A stretch of DNA of 64,000 nucleotides from Hyphomonadaceae bacterium (GTDB lineage Bacteria > Pseudomonadota > Alphaproteobacteria > Caulobacterales > Hyphomonadaceae). A program made the position numbers and the translations under genes. Below, one piece after another: positions 17,633 through 25,066 of the stretch (the stretch's first letter is position 1; each line of letters begins with the position of its first letter). Location: assembly GCA_022844345.1 (NCBI GenBank), contig JALHLU010000013.1, forward strand, positions 34,056 to 98,055, written 5' to 3'. The notes below the pieces were generated by a model. That model made no database searches. It saw only the letters and a program-made list of their open reading frames with translations, and was not told the DNA's origin.

Positions 17633-18181
17633 TCACGTAGTCTGATCGCTGCAATCTTCAGGCGTGCAAACCGCACTTTCATTGGTGGTCGCCGATCCAC
17701 CTGAGAGATTGGTCTCTCCGACAAGCGCCATGATATCAGCAGCGAGGCGCAAATCCGGAATATGGCCAAACACGTTTCTGCGGAGCCGGCCGCTGCGGTC
17801 GAACAACAATGTCGTGGGCGTTCCGCGCATCGCGTAGGCTTGCATGGTCACGGGAATGGGATCGCAGGGATTGGCTTCGTCGACCCCGACCGGAATAGTG
17901 ATCCGGTACTCGTGAAGGAATGCTGCGAGTGAAGTCGGCGTCATCGCTTCGTGGTGCTCGAACACCGTATGCAACCCCACGACGGCGAGATCGCCCTCTG
18001 AAAAAGCCTCCCGAACACGCAGCGCCTGTGGAAGGCTTTCACTGACACAGCCAGGACACAGCATCTGGAAAGCGCTCACCATTACGACCTTGCCACGCAG
18101 GGCGCCAAGGGACAGGGGTGCTTCGGAATTGAACCAGCGAGAGACGCGCCACTCAGGGCTGGCAGGGTAAATGTCTTTCAT
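17633..18181 (-). CDS. TlpA/peroxiredoxin-like thioredoxin-fold protein
   Basis: 182 residues with a redox CPGC motif at C42-C45 ('FQMLCPGCVSESLP') and a thioredoxin-like fold, including a cis-proline segment 'RGTPTTLLFDRSGRLR'. There is no signal peptide, so a cytoplasmic thiol reductase or peroxidase is likely. Two more Cys (ESAVCTPEDC) lie at the C-terminus. It is the last gene of a minus-strand set headed by a MarR regulator. Substrate unknown. Confidence 0.75.
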   Translation of the reverse strand: MKDIYPASPEWRVSRWFNSEAPLSLGALRGKVVMVSAFQMLCPGCVSESLPQALRVREAFSEGDLAVVGLHTVFEHHEAMTPTSLAAFLHEYRITIPVGVDEANPCDPIPVTMQAYAMRGTPTTLLFDRSGRLRRNVFGHIPDLRLAADIMALVGETNLSGGSATTNESAVCTPEDCSDQTT

Positions 18182-18250
18182 CTTACTTCCTTGTGCAGAC
18201 CGTCCGTCTGCCCGTGCGCCGCTTACTGGCGAGGCACGGGCAGGCAGCGG

Positions 18251-19027
18251 TTACTGGTTGGGTTTGCCGGGCAGGCTGAGATCGCCCGAAGCAACCTCAA
18301 AGACATTCGCGACGCACAGCAGCGGCGCGTGTGCGCTTGCGCTGACGCGAAGACCCGCCGTCACACCATCAAAGCGGGCCGCCTCGACGATGCCGATATC
18401 ATCGAAAGGCACGCGGACTTCCACCGTGTCTCGATCAAGTTGAGGCTGCCAACCGGGACTGTCGATGTGGATCGGAACGCCTGGCCACGTCTTGGGCAGA
18501 CGCGGCTTTCGGCCCTCCGGAATATCGATCACCTTGAGTGCGCCCTTGCCGCACACATCGTCCGGTCCCAGCACGACCCAATGCATGTGCCAAACGCCGC
18601 CATCGTTGGTGCGGTCGCCATCATGCGTCTCATCGAAGAGGGGGGTATCGTCGAAATCCGGGTGGGATGTCACGGCAGCCGCCAGAATGCCTGCATCCCG
18701 ATCGAATCCGACCTCAAAGGGATCGATCGTGGTCGGCCAGACATACGAGAACACCTCGCTGCCAGCGAACTGCCCGGTCGGAATCGGTCTGGTCGCGCCT
18801 GCCTTGCCCGACACAGCCATGTGGAACACCGCAGTGTTCCCGTCCGTCGTTATCTTGGCGTGCACGATGTCGAACGGGGCCAGGACAGCGGGGGAGGCCG
18901 GGTTACTGATGCCACCCGTATGGGAGTGAGAGGGCTGGGCCGAGCCGGTCTGAGCGGAAGGCAGTTGCGAGCAAGCCGCCAAGGAGATCAGCGCAAGCGC
19001 CACCGCCTGAATGGGTTTGCTGTTCAT
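18251..19027 (-). CDS. Predicted lipoprotein of unknown function
   Basis: 258 residues. The N-terminal signal ends in a lipobox (ISLAAC, lipidated C19), so the protein is probably membrane-anchored in the periplasm. Features include a His-containing linker near residues 34-36 and a 'HMHWVVLGPDDVCGKG' segment. I do not recognise the family. The ATG at 19027 has AAGGAG upstream and overlaps the stop of the small thioredoxin-fold gene; a longer reading frame upstream is antisense noise. It belongs to the MarR-led set. Confidence 0.75.
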   Translation of the reverse strand: MNSKPIQAVALALISLAACSQLPSAQTGSAQPSHSHTGGISNPASPAVLAPFDIVHAKITTDGNTAVFHMAVSGKAGATRPIPTGQFAGSEVFSYVWPTTIDPFEVGFDRDAGILAAAVTSHPDFDDTPLFDETHDGDRTNDGGVWHMHWVVLGPDDVCGKGALKVIDIPEGRKPRLPKTWPGVPIHIDSPGWQPQLDRDTVEVRVPFDDIGIVEAARFDGVTAGLRVSASAHAPLLCVANVFEVASGDLSLPGKPNQ

Positions 19028-19272
19028 CAGGCAGCTCCTTTGACATCGGCCATCGAGGCCCCGAAGTTTATGTGGAAGGCTGTCCCATCGATCACGAAGG
19101 CGGGGACAGATTTGACGCCCAGCTTTTCGGCTTCTGCGATGCGTTGAGGCGCGGTTGCAAAATTGACGATCTCGACATCGTAGCGAGCGGGATCGAGTGA
19201 GCCGGCGAGAGCTTGCTCGGCGCTCATGCAGACGGTGCAACCGGCGTGGTAGAAGGTAGCTCCTGTTTTCAT
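19027..19272 (-). CDS. Small glutaredoxin/thioredoxin-fold protein with CxxC
   Basis: 81 residues with active-site CTVC (C12-C15) close to the N-terminus and a cis-proline motif 'KSVPAFVIDG'. This is the minimal layout of a thiol-disulfide exchange protein. The ATG at 19272 is chosen because AGGAG lies just upstream inside a predicted MarR operator (19273-19294). The stop codon overlaps the lipoprotein start by one coding step. Partner and substrate unknown. Confidence 0.8.
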   Translation of the reverse strand: MKTGATFYHAGCTVCMSAEQALAGSLDPARYDVEIVNFATAPQRIAEAEKLGVKSVPAFVIDGTAFHINFGASMADVKGAA

Positions 19273-19294
19273 ATTAGGACTCCTATGTATTATG
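19273..19294 (-). promoter_or_regulatory. Predicted MarR operator in front of the CxxC protein gene
   Basis: On the minus strand the bases before the ATG read ACATAGGAGTCCTAAT, nearly the same as the sequence before marR (ACATAGGTGTCCTATGT). It includes the ribosome binding site AGGAG, so binding would hide translation signals as well as the promoter. Shared operator inferred from similarity. Confidence 0.65.
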
Positions 19295-19359
19295 CGCATG
19301 GAAGCGATGCGCACGCTTGCTTGAGACAGCGTCTCAAATTCTTGTACGGGCGATGAAGC

Positions 19360-19935
19360 TCAGGCGGCGTTGACCTCACGATGCTCCGGACAGTCGATCC
19401 GAAGATCGCCAGCCCCAAGAGCGACGTCCATCAACCTGCAGTGATGCTGTGCGGACTTGCCCGGATGCGCATCCCGCGCGAAATGCCGACAGCTCAGGCA
19501 CATGCGCTGGCGTGAGATCACACCTTGTGTCTGCAGGGCCAGTATGGCTCGGGAAACGATCCCCAGCAGGTCGGCACGGTCGCTTTCGGAAAGAGCTTCA
19601 ATCATCCCGCCGAAGCTCATCGGCCAGCGCCGCGCCAGCGCCTTGCCGGCGGGTGTCGCCCGCAAGAGCACGGCCCGCCCATCGGCTGGATCGGAAATCT
19701 TCTCAAGATACCCTTTGCGCTCCAATGCAGAGACTGCATCGCTCCCGGTCGGCTGACTGACGCCGATATGCGCAGACGCAAACGACAGGCGGACGCCCTT
19801 GGGGCGCGTCATCAACAGTCGGAGAATATCACCCTGCGTAGGCGTCAGGCCTTCAACCTCACCCGTGCGCCAGTCATCCTGCCGCGACACGGCCGCGAGA
19901 CGCGCTAATCCTTCTGACAACTGATCGATCTTCAT
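19360..19935 (-). CDS. MarR family regulator with a C-terminal four-cysteine domain
   Basis: 191 residues. Residues 1-140 form a MarR winged helix ('LTPTQGDILRLLM', 'VSQPTGSDAVSALERKGYL', wing 'DPADGRAVLL'). The tail adds C146-x2-C149, C166 and C182 with His residues between (CLSCRHF, HHC, DCPEH). The tail could hold an Fe-S cluster or zinc, or act as a thiol switch. A perfect palindrome (19936-19952) abuts its start codon and a near copy precedes the next gene, so self-regulation and control of the downstream set are likely. The signal is unknown; NO, oxidants or hypochlorite are candidates. Confidence 0.85.
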   Translation of the reverse strand: MKIDQLSEGLARLAAVSRQDDWRTGEVEGLTPTQGDILRLLMTRPKGVRLSFASAHIGVSQPTGSDAVSALERKGYLEKISDPADGRAVLLRATPAGKALARRWPMSFGGMIEALSESDRADLLGIVSRAILALQTQGVISRQRMCLSCRHFARDAHPGKSAQHHCRLMDVALGAGDLRIDCPEHREVNAA

Positions 19936-19952
19936 ACATAGGACACCTATGT
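19936..19952 (-). promoter_or_regulatory. Perfect palindromic operator of the MarR regulator
   Basis: ACATAGG-ACA-CCTATGT is a perfect 7+3+7 inverted repeat directly adjoining the marR start codon. With flanking bases it resembles 19273-19294. Palindrome seen directly; binding by MarR inferred. Confidence 0.7.
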
Positions 19953-20204
19953 AATATGTTTGAGTTCGTCAAGTCATCATGCGCGGGTAGGGGGCTCAAT
20001 CATCATAGAGACAAAAAACGACAGGCGTGCAGCCTAGCCTGACTGGCGCTCTGTAGGATGCTTCGATGTGAGCAGCCCTGTCGTACGGGCGAGGCTTGGC
20101 TCGTCGCGGAGCGTGTGTACGCGATCACTGTAACGTCCGGCTTTCGCAACACCGTCTACGGTTTGGCGCCGGGCATAGGGTGTGCTGGGCAGTGGTTGGC
20201 GAGC

Positions 20205-20360
20205 CTAAAAGCTACCGACGGCGGCAACGAAGAGAAACACGAACAACAGAGTCAGGAGCATCATGTTGACGAGCATGCGGACCATGCCGCGTTCGTTCTC
20301 GTTCTTGATTCCCATTGCATCGCAAACCGCATTCGAAGGTCGCATCAGCAGCCGAAGCAT
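20205..20360 (-). CDS. Possible 51-residue single-span membrane protein
   Basis: The frame has an ATG at 20360 with GAGGAA about 7 nt upstream and a strongly hydrophobic C-terminus ('MLLTLLFVFLFVAAVGSF') after a charged middle (NENERG). It is divergent from nsrR. A TTG at 20393 would give 62 residues. No family recognised. The composition looks protein-like, but no comparison is available. Confidence 0.35.
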   Translation of the reverse strand: MLRLLMRPSNAVCDAMGIKNENERGMVRMLVNMMLLTLLFVFLFVAAVGSF

Positions 20361-20412
20361 CGCCAGTTCCTCGCTTATCGCCAGACGGCGCAACTTGTCG
20401 CCGTCCCAAACC

Positions 20413-20460
20413 TTGCACTTCTGCAGAATAAAAGCAATATATGGAATACTGCTTTAGGAG
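20413..20460 (+). promoter_or_regulatory. nsrR promoter with candidate NsrR operator
   Basis: A possible -35 TTGCAC (20413-20418) and -10 CAATAT (20435-20440) precede nsrR. An imperfect inverted repeat with outer arms AAAGCA (20431-20436) and TGCTTT (20450-20455) overlaps the -10. TTTAGGAG (20453-20460) is the ribosome site. The layout suits autorepression by NsrR. Confidence 0.5.
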
Positions 20461-20465
20461 CGACC

Positions 20466-20903
20466 ATGCGCCTCAACCTCCAGTCGGACTACGCGCTCAG
20501 GATGCTTATGCACCTTGCGTCCAGTCCTGACCGCCTGGTCACGATCGGTGAGGTCGCCGACCGGTTCCGGATTTCGCACAACCACCTGATGAAGGTCGCC
20601 TACTTGCTAGGAAAGGAGGGTCTGATCACGACGGTACGCGGGCGATCCGGTGGACTGCGTCTGGCGGGGAGAGCAGAGAAAATCCAGGTCGGTGACGTCG
20701 TCCGACGGATGGAGGGTGACATCCACCTGGTCGAGTGTTTCGCCGCAGAGCCGGGCGGTTGCGCGATTGCAGGTGCGTGCAGGCTCAAAGGGGTGATGCA
20801 CGAAGCAGTCGATGCATTCTTCAGCGTACTCGACCGGTACACGCTGGCAGACCTGGTCGCGAGTCCAAAACTTCGCGCACTGTTGAACAGCGAGGCCGCC
20901 TGA
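20466..20903 (+). CDS. nsrR: NsrR-type Rrf2 family nitric oxide-sensing repressor
   Basis: 145 residues. An Rrf2 winged helix ('SDYALRMLMHLA', 'ISHNHLMKVAYLL', 'RGRSGGLRL') is followed by three cluster Cys: C91, C99 and C105 (ECF, GGC, GAC). This is the layout of the NsrR Fe-S domain, in which nitrosylation of the cluster releases DNA. The ATG at 20466 follows TAGGAG; a far longer upstream frame is rejected. The next gene, a globin, starts on its stop codon, a common NsrR regulon arrangement. Confidence 0.9.
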   Translation: MRLNLQSDYALRMLMHLASSPDRLVTIGEVADRFRISHNHLMKVAYLLGKEGLITTVRGRSGGLRLAGRAEKIQVGDVVRRMEGDIHLVECFAAEPGGCAIAGACRLKGVMHEAVDAFFSVLDRYTLADLVASPKLRALLNSEAA

Positions 20904-21352
20904 TGGGCGATCCTGTCCTTACAGCTCATGCGCGTCGCGCCGAGATCCAGCGACGTGCGAATGTCATTGGTATCGACGAGGCCTACATATCGCTGTTGGT
21001 AGATGAGTTCTACAGGCGCATCCGCGCCGAGAAGACGCTTGGACCGATCTTCGAGGAAGCGATCGGAGACCGATGGAGCTATCATCTCCCGCGAATGAAG
21101 AGCTTCTGGGCTTCGGTCGCACTCAATGCGGGCACGTATTCTGGTCAGCCAGTTCCGGCCCATAAGAAGTTGAGCCAGGTCCAGCAGTCCCATTTCCAGA
21201 CCTGGTTGGCGCTGTTTCGCCAGACCCTGCAAGACACCGCTCCCACCCCCGAAGCGGTGGACTATTTCATGGAGCGCGCCAATCGGATTGCTGAAAGCCT
21301 GCAGCTCGCGATGTTCGGTTTTCCCGGCTTGCCGGTGAAACGACAAGGGTGA
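20903..21352 (+). CDS. Group III truncated haemoglobin
   Basis: 149 residues of the truncated globin fold. 'YISLLVDEFYRRIRAE', 'WSYHLPRMKSFWASV' and 'PAHKKLSQ...SHFQTWLALF' are typical of group III; H87 is the likely proximal haem ligand. Such proteins detoxify nitric oxide or bind oxygen in microaerobic cells. The ATG overlaps the nsrR stop codon (TGATG), and DUF1971 follows 4 bp after its stop, giving a three-gene nitrosative stress unit. Confidence 0.88.
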   Translation: MGDPVLTAHARRAEIQRRANVIGIDEAYISLLVDEFYRRIRAEKTLGPIFEEAIGDRWSYHLPRMKSFWASVALNAGTYSGQPVPAHKKLSQVQQSHFQTWLALFRQTLQDTAPTPEAVDYFMERANRIAESLQLAMFGFPGLPVKRQG

Positions 21353-21356
21353 CGAG

Positions 21357-21662
21357 ATGAATGATACTCCGACGCCGTCACCATATCGCTCAACGCCCGT
21401 GTTCGACGAAGCCACCTTGCCGGCCGCCCTTCGCCGCGAGCACCGCACCAAGCTGGGTGTGTGGGGTGTCATTCGTGTTTTGGACGGAGAGCTGAAGCTG
21501 ACCTTCACGGAAACAGGCCACACCCAGATGCTCTCGCCCGGCGCGCCCGGTCTCATACTGCCGGACCAGCCGCATCTGGTCGAACCGCAAGGCCCGGTGC
21601 GAATGCAGGTCGATTTTTATCACGAATGTCCGAACTCGAACTCGCTGGCGACAAAGGGCTAG
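21357..21662 (+). CDS. DUF1971 (TehB N-terminal-like) cupin protein
   Basis: 101 residues: 'YRSTPVFDEATLPAALRREH' leads into a small cupin barrel ('GVWGVIRVLDGELKL', 'PGLILPDQPHLVEP', 'QVDFYHECP'). This domain is found alone or at the N-terminus of TehB and is often in NsrR regulons with globins. Biochemical role unknown; a part in nitric oxide or tellurite stress is inferred from neighbours. Confidence 0.85.
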   Translation: MNDTPTPSPYRSTPVFDEATLPAALRREHRTKLGVWGVIRVLDGELKLTFTETGHTQMLSPGAPGLILPDQPHLVEPQGPVRMQVDFYHECPNSNSLATKG

Positions 21663-22045
21663 AAGCCCCAAAGACCGAAAGCGGAGAGCGCTTGGCGCCA
21701 TCATTCGCACGCGCTGGTCGAGTGGTGTCTCACCAGCGGTAGTGCGCTACCCGGAACTCCAACAAAACCAGCCTTGCGGATCGATGCCGTTGAGCCTGGG
21801 CGCCGCCAACAAGAAATACGTTGACGCTGCCCGCGATCAGTATCGGCGGACCAATCGCGACCTGCTGGCTCTCGAAAGGAATACCGGGAGCCGCACGCCC
21901 TACGTGACCAATGGGATGCTCATTGACGTTGCGTGGCGCGCAAGTCCTGAGGCAGCTCGCCTCGGGGCTGAATGACTGTTCGCGTACCGACTTTCGGCTA
22001 GATCGAGTCAACTGTCTGGTGCTCTGTCTTTGACTGGAGCCCCGC
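21663..22045. other. Intergenic region, nothing recognised
   Basis: 383 bp. Short frames on both strands (for example a GTG-started 77-residue frame at 21742) lack ribosome sites and recognisable motifs. No terminator or repeat identified. Confidence 0.4.
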
Positions 22046-22276
22046 ATGCAGCACGTTCACGATCTCTGGTTCGAGCGCGTCGTGCGGCGACCCTCTTCGC
22101 GAGACTATCTCGAAGTCTCGCACGTGTTGGTTGTGGTCACCGATCTATTGACCGACCTCGACATCACAGACTCCGATGCGCTTGACTATCTCGAGACCGA
22201 GCTACGCCGGCAGCACGCCGAGGCGAACGATATCCGCTTCGTGCCGCTGGGGCGTGGGACGCGGAAAGGCCAGTGA
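22046..22276 (+). CDS. Small hypothetical acidic protein
   Basis: 76 residues, starting at an ATG with GGAG about 7 nt upstream. The middle is acidic and helical ('TDLLTDLDITDSDALDYLE'), the ends basic. No domain or family recognised. It stands alone between the DUF1971 gene and the dismutase gene; it may be real, but the evidence is limited to the start signal and amino acid make-up. Confidence 0.4.
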   Translation: MQHVHDLWFERVVRRPSSRDYLEVSHVLVVVTDLLTDLDITDSDALDYLETELRRQHAEANDIRFVPLGRGTRKGQ

Positions 22277-22507
22277 GCTGATGCCGGGTCCGTAGCGCAC
22301 GACCACGTCAAAGGCGCTAGGTCCTCGAACGCAGCCGGGTTGAGCTACCCGTTGCGGTGTCACAAAAGCCAAAAGACGTTCGGGTCACTGACGGGAGTCA
22401 GTTTGCGCCTTGATGGACAGCGCTGTCGAGCGAGGTATTGAGTTGTGGCTTGGTTGAGCGCAAGCCATCGGATCGTTCCCCCCACGTAAACAGAGGATGA
22501 CACAGCG

Positions 22508-23215
22508 ATGCCGACAGGGATTGATCGCCGCACGGCGCTGGCTGCCACGCTAACCGCCGGTGTCATGCTCGCCGCTCAAGGATGCGCCACTGCGCAGCAG
22601 TCCGCAGCCGCTGTTTCGCTCAAAGGTTATCAGGCCAAACCGCTGCCATTCGACCCGAAAACAATCCCCGGCCTTTCAGAGCGCATCCTCGTCAGCCATC
22701 ACGCCAACAACTATGTCGGCGCTGTTGCGCGCCTCGGTGCGATCGAAGCACAGGTCGCCCAACTGGATCCGACCGCGCCTGGCTTCATGTTCAACGGCCT
22801 CAAGCGCGAAGAACTGCTCGCGATGAACTCGATGATCCTGCACGAGCTCTACTTCGCTTCGCTTGGTAAGGGGGGCGGGAGGCCGGGACCTTCGCTTGCA
22901 ACCCAGATCGAGAAGGATTTCGGCAGCCAGCAGAAATGGCGGGACCAGTTCGTCGCGATGGGCAAGGCGCTGGGCGGCGGCTCGGGCTGGGTTCTACTGA
23001 TGTGGTCGCCGCGGGCCGGCAAGCTCGTCAACCAGTGGGCGGCTGACCATACGATGACGATTGCCGGCGGCAGTGGGCTGATCGCGCTCGACATGTACGA
23101 GCACGCCTACCACATGGATTTCGGTGCCAAGGCCGCCGCCTATGTCGATGCCTATATGGGCGCGCTTGACTGGACCAATGCGGACAAGGAGTTCGCCAGG
23201 GTCGGAGCGTCGTGA
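22508..23215 (+). CDS. Exported Fe/Mn superoxide dismutase, ChrC-like
   Basis: 235 residues. The N-terminus has a twin-arginine motif (DRRTALAATL) and a lipobox-like Cys (AAQGC, C26), predicting Tat export and membrane anchoring. The dismutase domain keeps ligands and signatures: SHHANNYV, HELYF, GSGWVLL and LDMYEHAYHMDFG. Its stop codon overlaps the GTG start of chrA. ChrC proteins in chromate operons are also Fe-type dismutases, so removal of superoxide formed during chromate reduction is the likely task. Confidence 0.85.
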   Translation: MPTGIDRRTALAATLTAGVMLAAQGCATAQQSAAAVSLKGYQAKPLPFDPKTIPGLSERILVSHHANNYVGAVARLGAIEAQVAQLDPTAPGFMFNGLKREELLAMNSMILHELYFASLGKGGGRPGPSLATQIEKDFGSQQKWRDQFVAMGKALGGGSGWVLLMWSPRAGKLVNQWAADHTMTIAGGSGLIALDMYEHAYHMDFGAKAAAYVDAYMGALDWTNADKEFARVGAS

Positions 23216-24516
23216 CAGCCGAGGCGCGCCCGACCCTCAGCGAACTGACGGCGGCCTCCTTCAAAGTGGGCTGCCTTGGCTTCGGCGGGCCGGCCGGCCA
23301 GATTGCCCTGATGCACCGCGTCTTCGTCGACGAGAAAAAGTGGATCGACGAGGATCGCTACCTTCACGCCCTGAGCTACTGCACGCTGCTGCCGGGGCCA
23401 GAAGCACAACAGCTTGCGACCTATGTCGGCTGGCTGCTCCATGGCGTGAAGGGTGGGGTCATTGCTGGCTCCCTCTTCGTCCTGCCGGGGGCGCTGATTG
23501 TATTCGTGCTCTCGTGGGTCTACGTCACCGCTGGTCAACAGCCGCTCGTCGCAGCGGCATTCTTCGGCATCAAGGCGGCGGTGGTCGCCCTGGTGCTTGA
23601 GGCCATGATCAAGATCGGTAAGCGCGCGCTCAAGGGAGCGGGCGCCTGGCCGATCGCGATCGCGGCGTTTCTGGCGCTGCTCATCTGGAGCGCGCCGTTC
23701 CCGGTTGTCATTCTGGCCGCGGCAATCATTGGCGTCTTGCTCGCACTGCGCGACCGCAAGCCCGCGACCGCGCCGGTTGAATCTGCAATCGAGTCCACGC
23801 CGTCAGCATGGCGCGCCATTGCGACCGCGGTGGCGTGGGGCGTCGCGTGGCTGGCGCCGCTTGGCATGTCACTACTTGCCCTTGGATCCGATCATGTGCT
23901 GACGCGGATAGGCCAGCTTTTCTCCACGCTCGCTGTCGTTACCTTCGGCGGGGCCTATGCGACCTTGGCCTACCTCAAGCAAGAAGCGGTCGAGGTGCAT
24001 GGCTGGTTGACCGCCGGCCAGATGATCGACGGGCTGGGCCTAGCCGAAACAACTCCAGGCCCGCTCGTTCTGGTCAATGAGTTTGTCGGGTTTGTCGCTG
24101 GCTGGCAGGGCGGGGGAGGTCTTGCGCTGGCGACGCTTGGCGCCCTGATGGCGGCGTGGTGCACGTTCGCGCCGTCCTTCGTATGGATCTTTGCCGGTGC
24201 GCCATTCGCCGAGCGGCTGAGATCGAACCGCTTCGCCAACGCGGCGCTGAAGGGCATCACGGCTGCGGTCCTGGGCGTCATCGCCAACCTCGCGCTGTGG
24301 TTCGCGCTGCACGTCGTCTTCGGCACTGTTGACGCGCTGCATCTGCCGCTGGGAGCCGAACTGCCTCTACCCGTGTGGCCTTCATTTCAGATTGCCGCTG
24401 CTCTGATGTGCGTTATCGCGACGGTCGCGCTGCTCCGGTTCAAGATCGGCGTGGTCTGGCTGATCCTTGCCTCGGCTGCATGCGGTGTTGCTCTACGGAT
24501 CGCTAGGCTGGCTTAA
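23212..24516 (+). CDS. chrA: Chromate transporter ChrA
   Basis: 434 residues with two homologous CHR halves (about 1-190 and 215-434) and roughly ten membrane spans. The signature 'GFGGPAGQIALMHRVFV' and 'LLPGPEAQQLATYVGW' near the N-terminus, and the second-half counterpart 'TFGGAYATLAYLKQEAVE', are typical. ChrA exports chromate from the cytoplasm. The GTG start at 23212 overlaps the dismutase stop, indicating coupled translation. No ChrB regulator is visible nearby. Confidence 0.93.
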   Translation: MTAEARPTLSELTAASFKVGCLGFGGPAGQIALMHRVFVDEKKWIDEDRYLHALSYCTLLPGPEAQQLATYVGWLLHGVKGGVIAGSLFVLPGALIVFVLSWVYVTAGQQPLVAAAFFGIKAAVVALVLEAMIKIGKRALKGAGAWPIAIAAFLALLIWSAPFPVVILAAAIIGVLLALRDRKPATAPVESAIESTPSAWRAIATAVAWGVAWLAPLGMSLLALGSDHVLTRIGQLFSTLAVVTFGGAYATLAYLKQEAVEVHGWLTAGQMIDGLGLAETTPGPLVLVNEFVGFVAGWQGGGGLALATLGALMAAWCTFAPSFVWIFAGAPFAERLRSNRFANAALKGITAAVLGVIANLALWFALHVVFGTVDALHLPLGAELPLPVWPSFQIAAALMCVIATVALLRFKIGVVWLILASAACGVALRIARLA

Positions 24517-24814
24517 TCGGGTATCGCAGGTTCGAGTCGAATGCCGATCCTGTGCGCACGTTTCGTGCGGCAGTTGGATAGCGGTTCGCTGCGCTGATCT
24601 CAGGGTCGACGCATTACGCTGCAGAGCCCGAATTGTTTGTTGGTGTTTCCCATGTGCTTCCTGTCGAAGGTGCCGCTCGGTACAACTGCTTCAGCCGTTC
24701 GAGAATGTGAGATCAAACCGGAAGCTGAATGTCTGACCCGCGCACATGAAGTGGCATTGTTGAAGACGCTACAGCGCGCCAGCTAAAATTATGCAATAAT
24801 ATCAGCAACTTAGA
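24517..24814. other. Gene-free stretch left of the attachment fragment
   Basis: About 300 bp with no supported gene. A T-loop-like GGTTCGAGTC near 24530 lacks pairing arms and is not a tRNA. The last 60 bp before 24815 are AT-rich. Confidence 0.4.
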
Positions 24815-24859
24815 TGGTGCTGCCTAGGTGACTTGAACACCTGACCCCCGCATTACGAA
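24815..24859 (-). tRNA. 3' fragment of tRNA-Thr(CGU); candidate attachment site
   Basis: On the minus strand this reads as the 3' part of a tRNA: anticodon loop TTCGTAA, the 3' anticodon stem TGCGG, the T arm AGGTG-TTCAAGT-CACCT, the acceptor strand AGGCAGC, the discriminator A and CCA. The 5' part is missing; the bases before the loop (CTCCG) do not pair with TGCGG. A break in the anticodon loop is where many tyrosine integrases cut, and an integrase gene starts 208 bp away. Best read as an att site, not a working tRNA. Confidence 0.75.
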
Positions 24860-25037
24860 CGGAGCCGGGCGGTATCACCCGCTGTTTCCACAATATAGCA
24901 CGCGTGTCAGATTCTGCCAGTAAATCCTCGCTCTACACGCGATTGGCGGACGAATGCGTTTCCTCGTGTTTCCTCAAATCACCCCGGATTCCCCGTCACG
25001 GTGCTTCCGATGTGCTTCCGGATTTGACCCCCGCATT
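24842..25037. repeat. 13-bp direct repeat flanking the att-integrase gap
   Basis: TGACCCCCGCATT occurs at 24842-24854, inside the tRNA fragment, and again at 25025-25037, just before the integrase gene. It may be a second core copy or an integrase arm site. The repeat is seen; the role is inferred. Confidence 0.6.
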
Positions 25038-25066
25038 GTTGTGCGGGTGTTGTTCGGAGCCGCCGC

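Larger units (their letters stand above)
19953..20465. other. Divergent region between marR and nsrR
   Basis: About 510 bp. It holds the nsrR promoter and candidate operator (20413-20460) and a possible small minus-strand membrane protein gene (20205-20360). The stretch 19960-20200 shows nothing I recognise; in-frame plus-strand codons upstream of nsrR have no ribosome site. Confidence 0.5.

Noticed and set aside
18191..19147. 318-codon plus-strand open frame
   Set aside because: Antisense to the lipoprotein gene, which has a signal peptide, lipobox and ribosome site.
21742..21975. 77-codon frame with GTG start
   Set aside because: No ribosome site, no recognised motif, flanked by gene-free sequence.
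24500..24560. GGTTCGAGTC, a tRNA T-loop look-alike after chrA
   Set aside because: Flanking arms do not pair and no anticodon or acceptor stem is present.
24815..24900. A complete tRNA-Thr gene
   Set aside because: The 5' half is missing: the bases before the anticodon loop do not pair with the 3' stem and no D arm is found.
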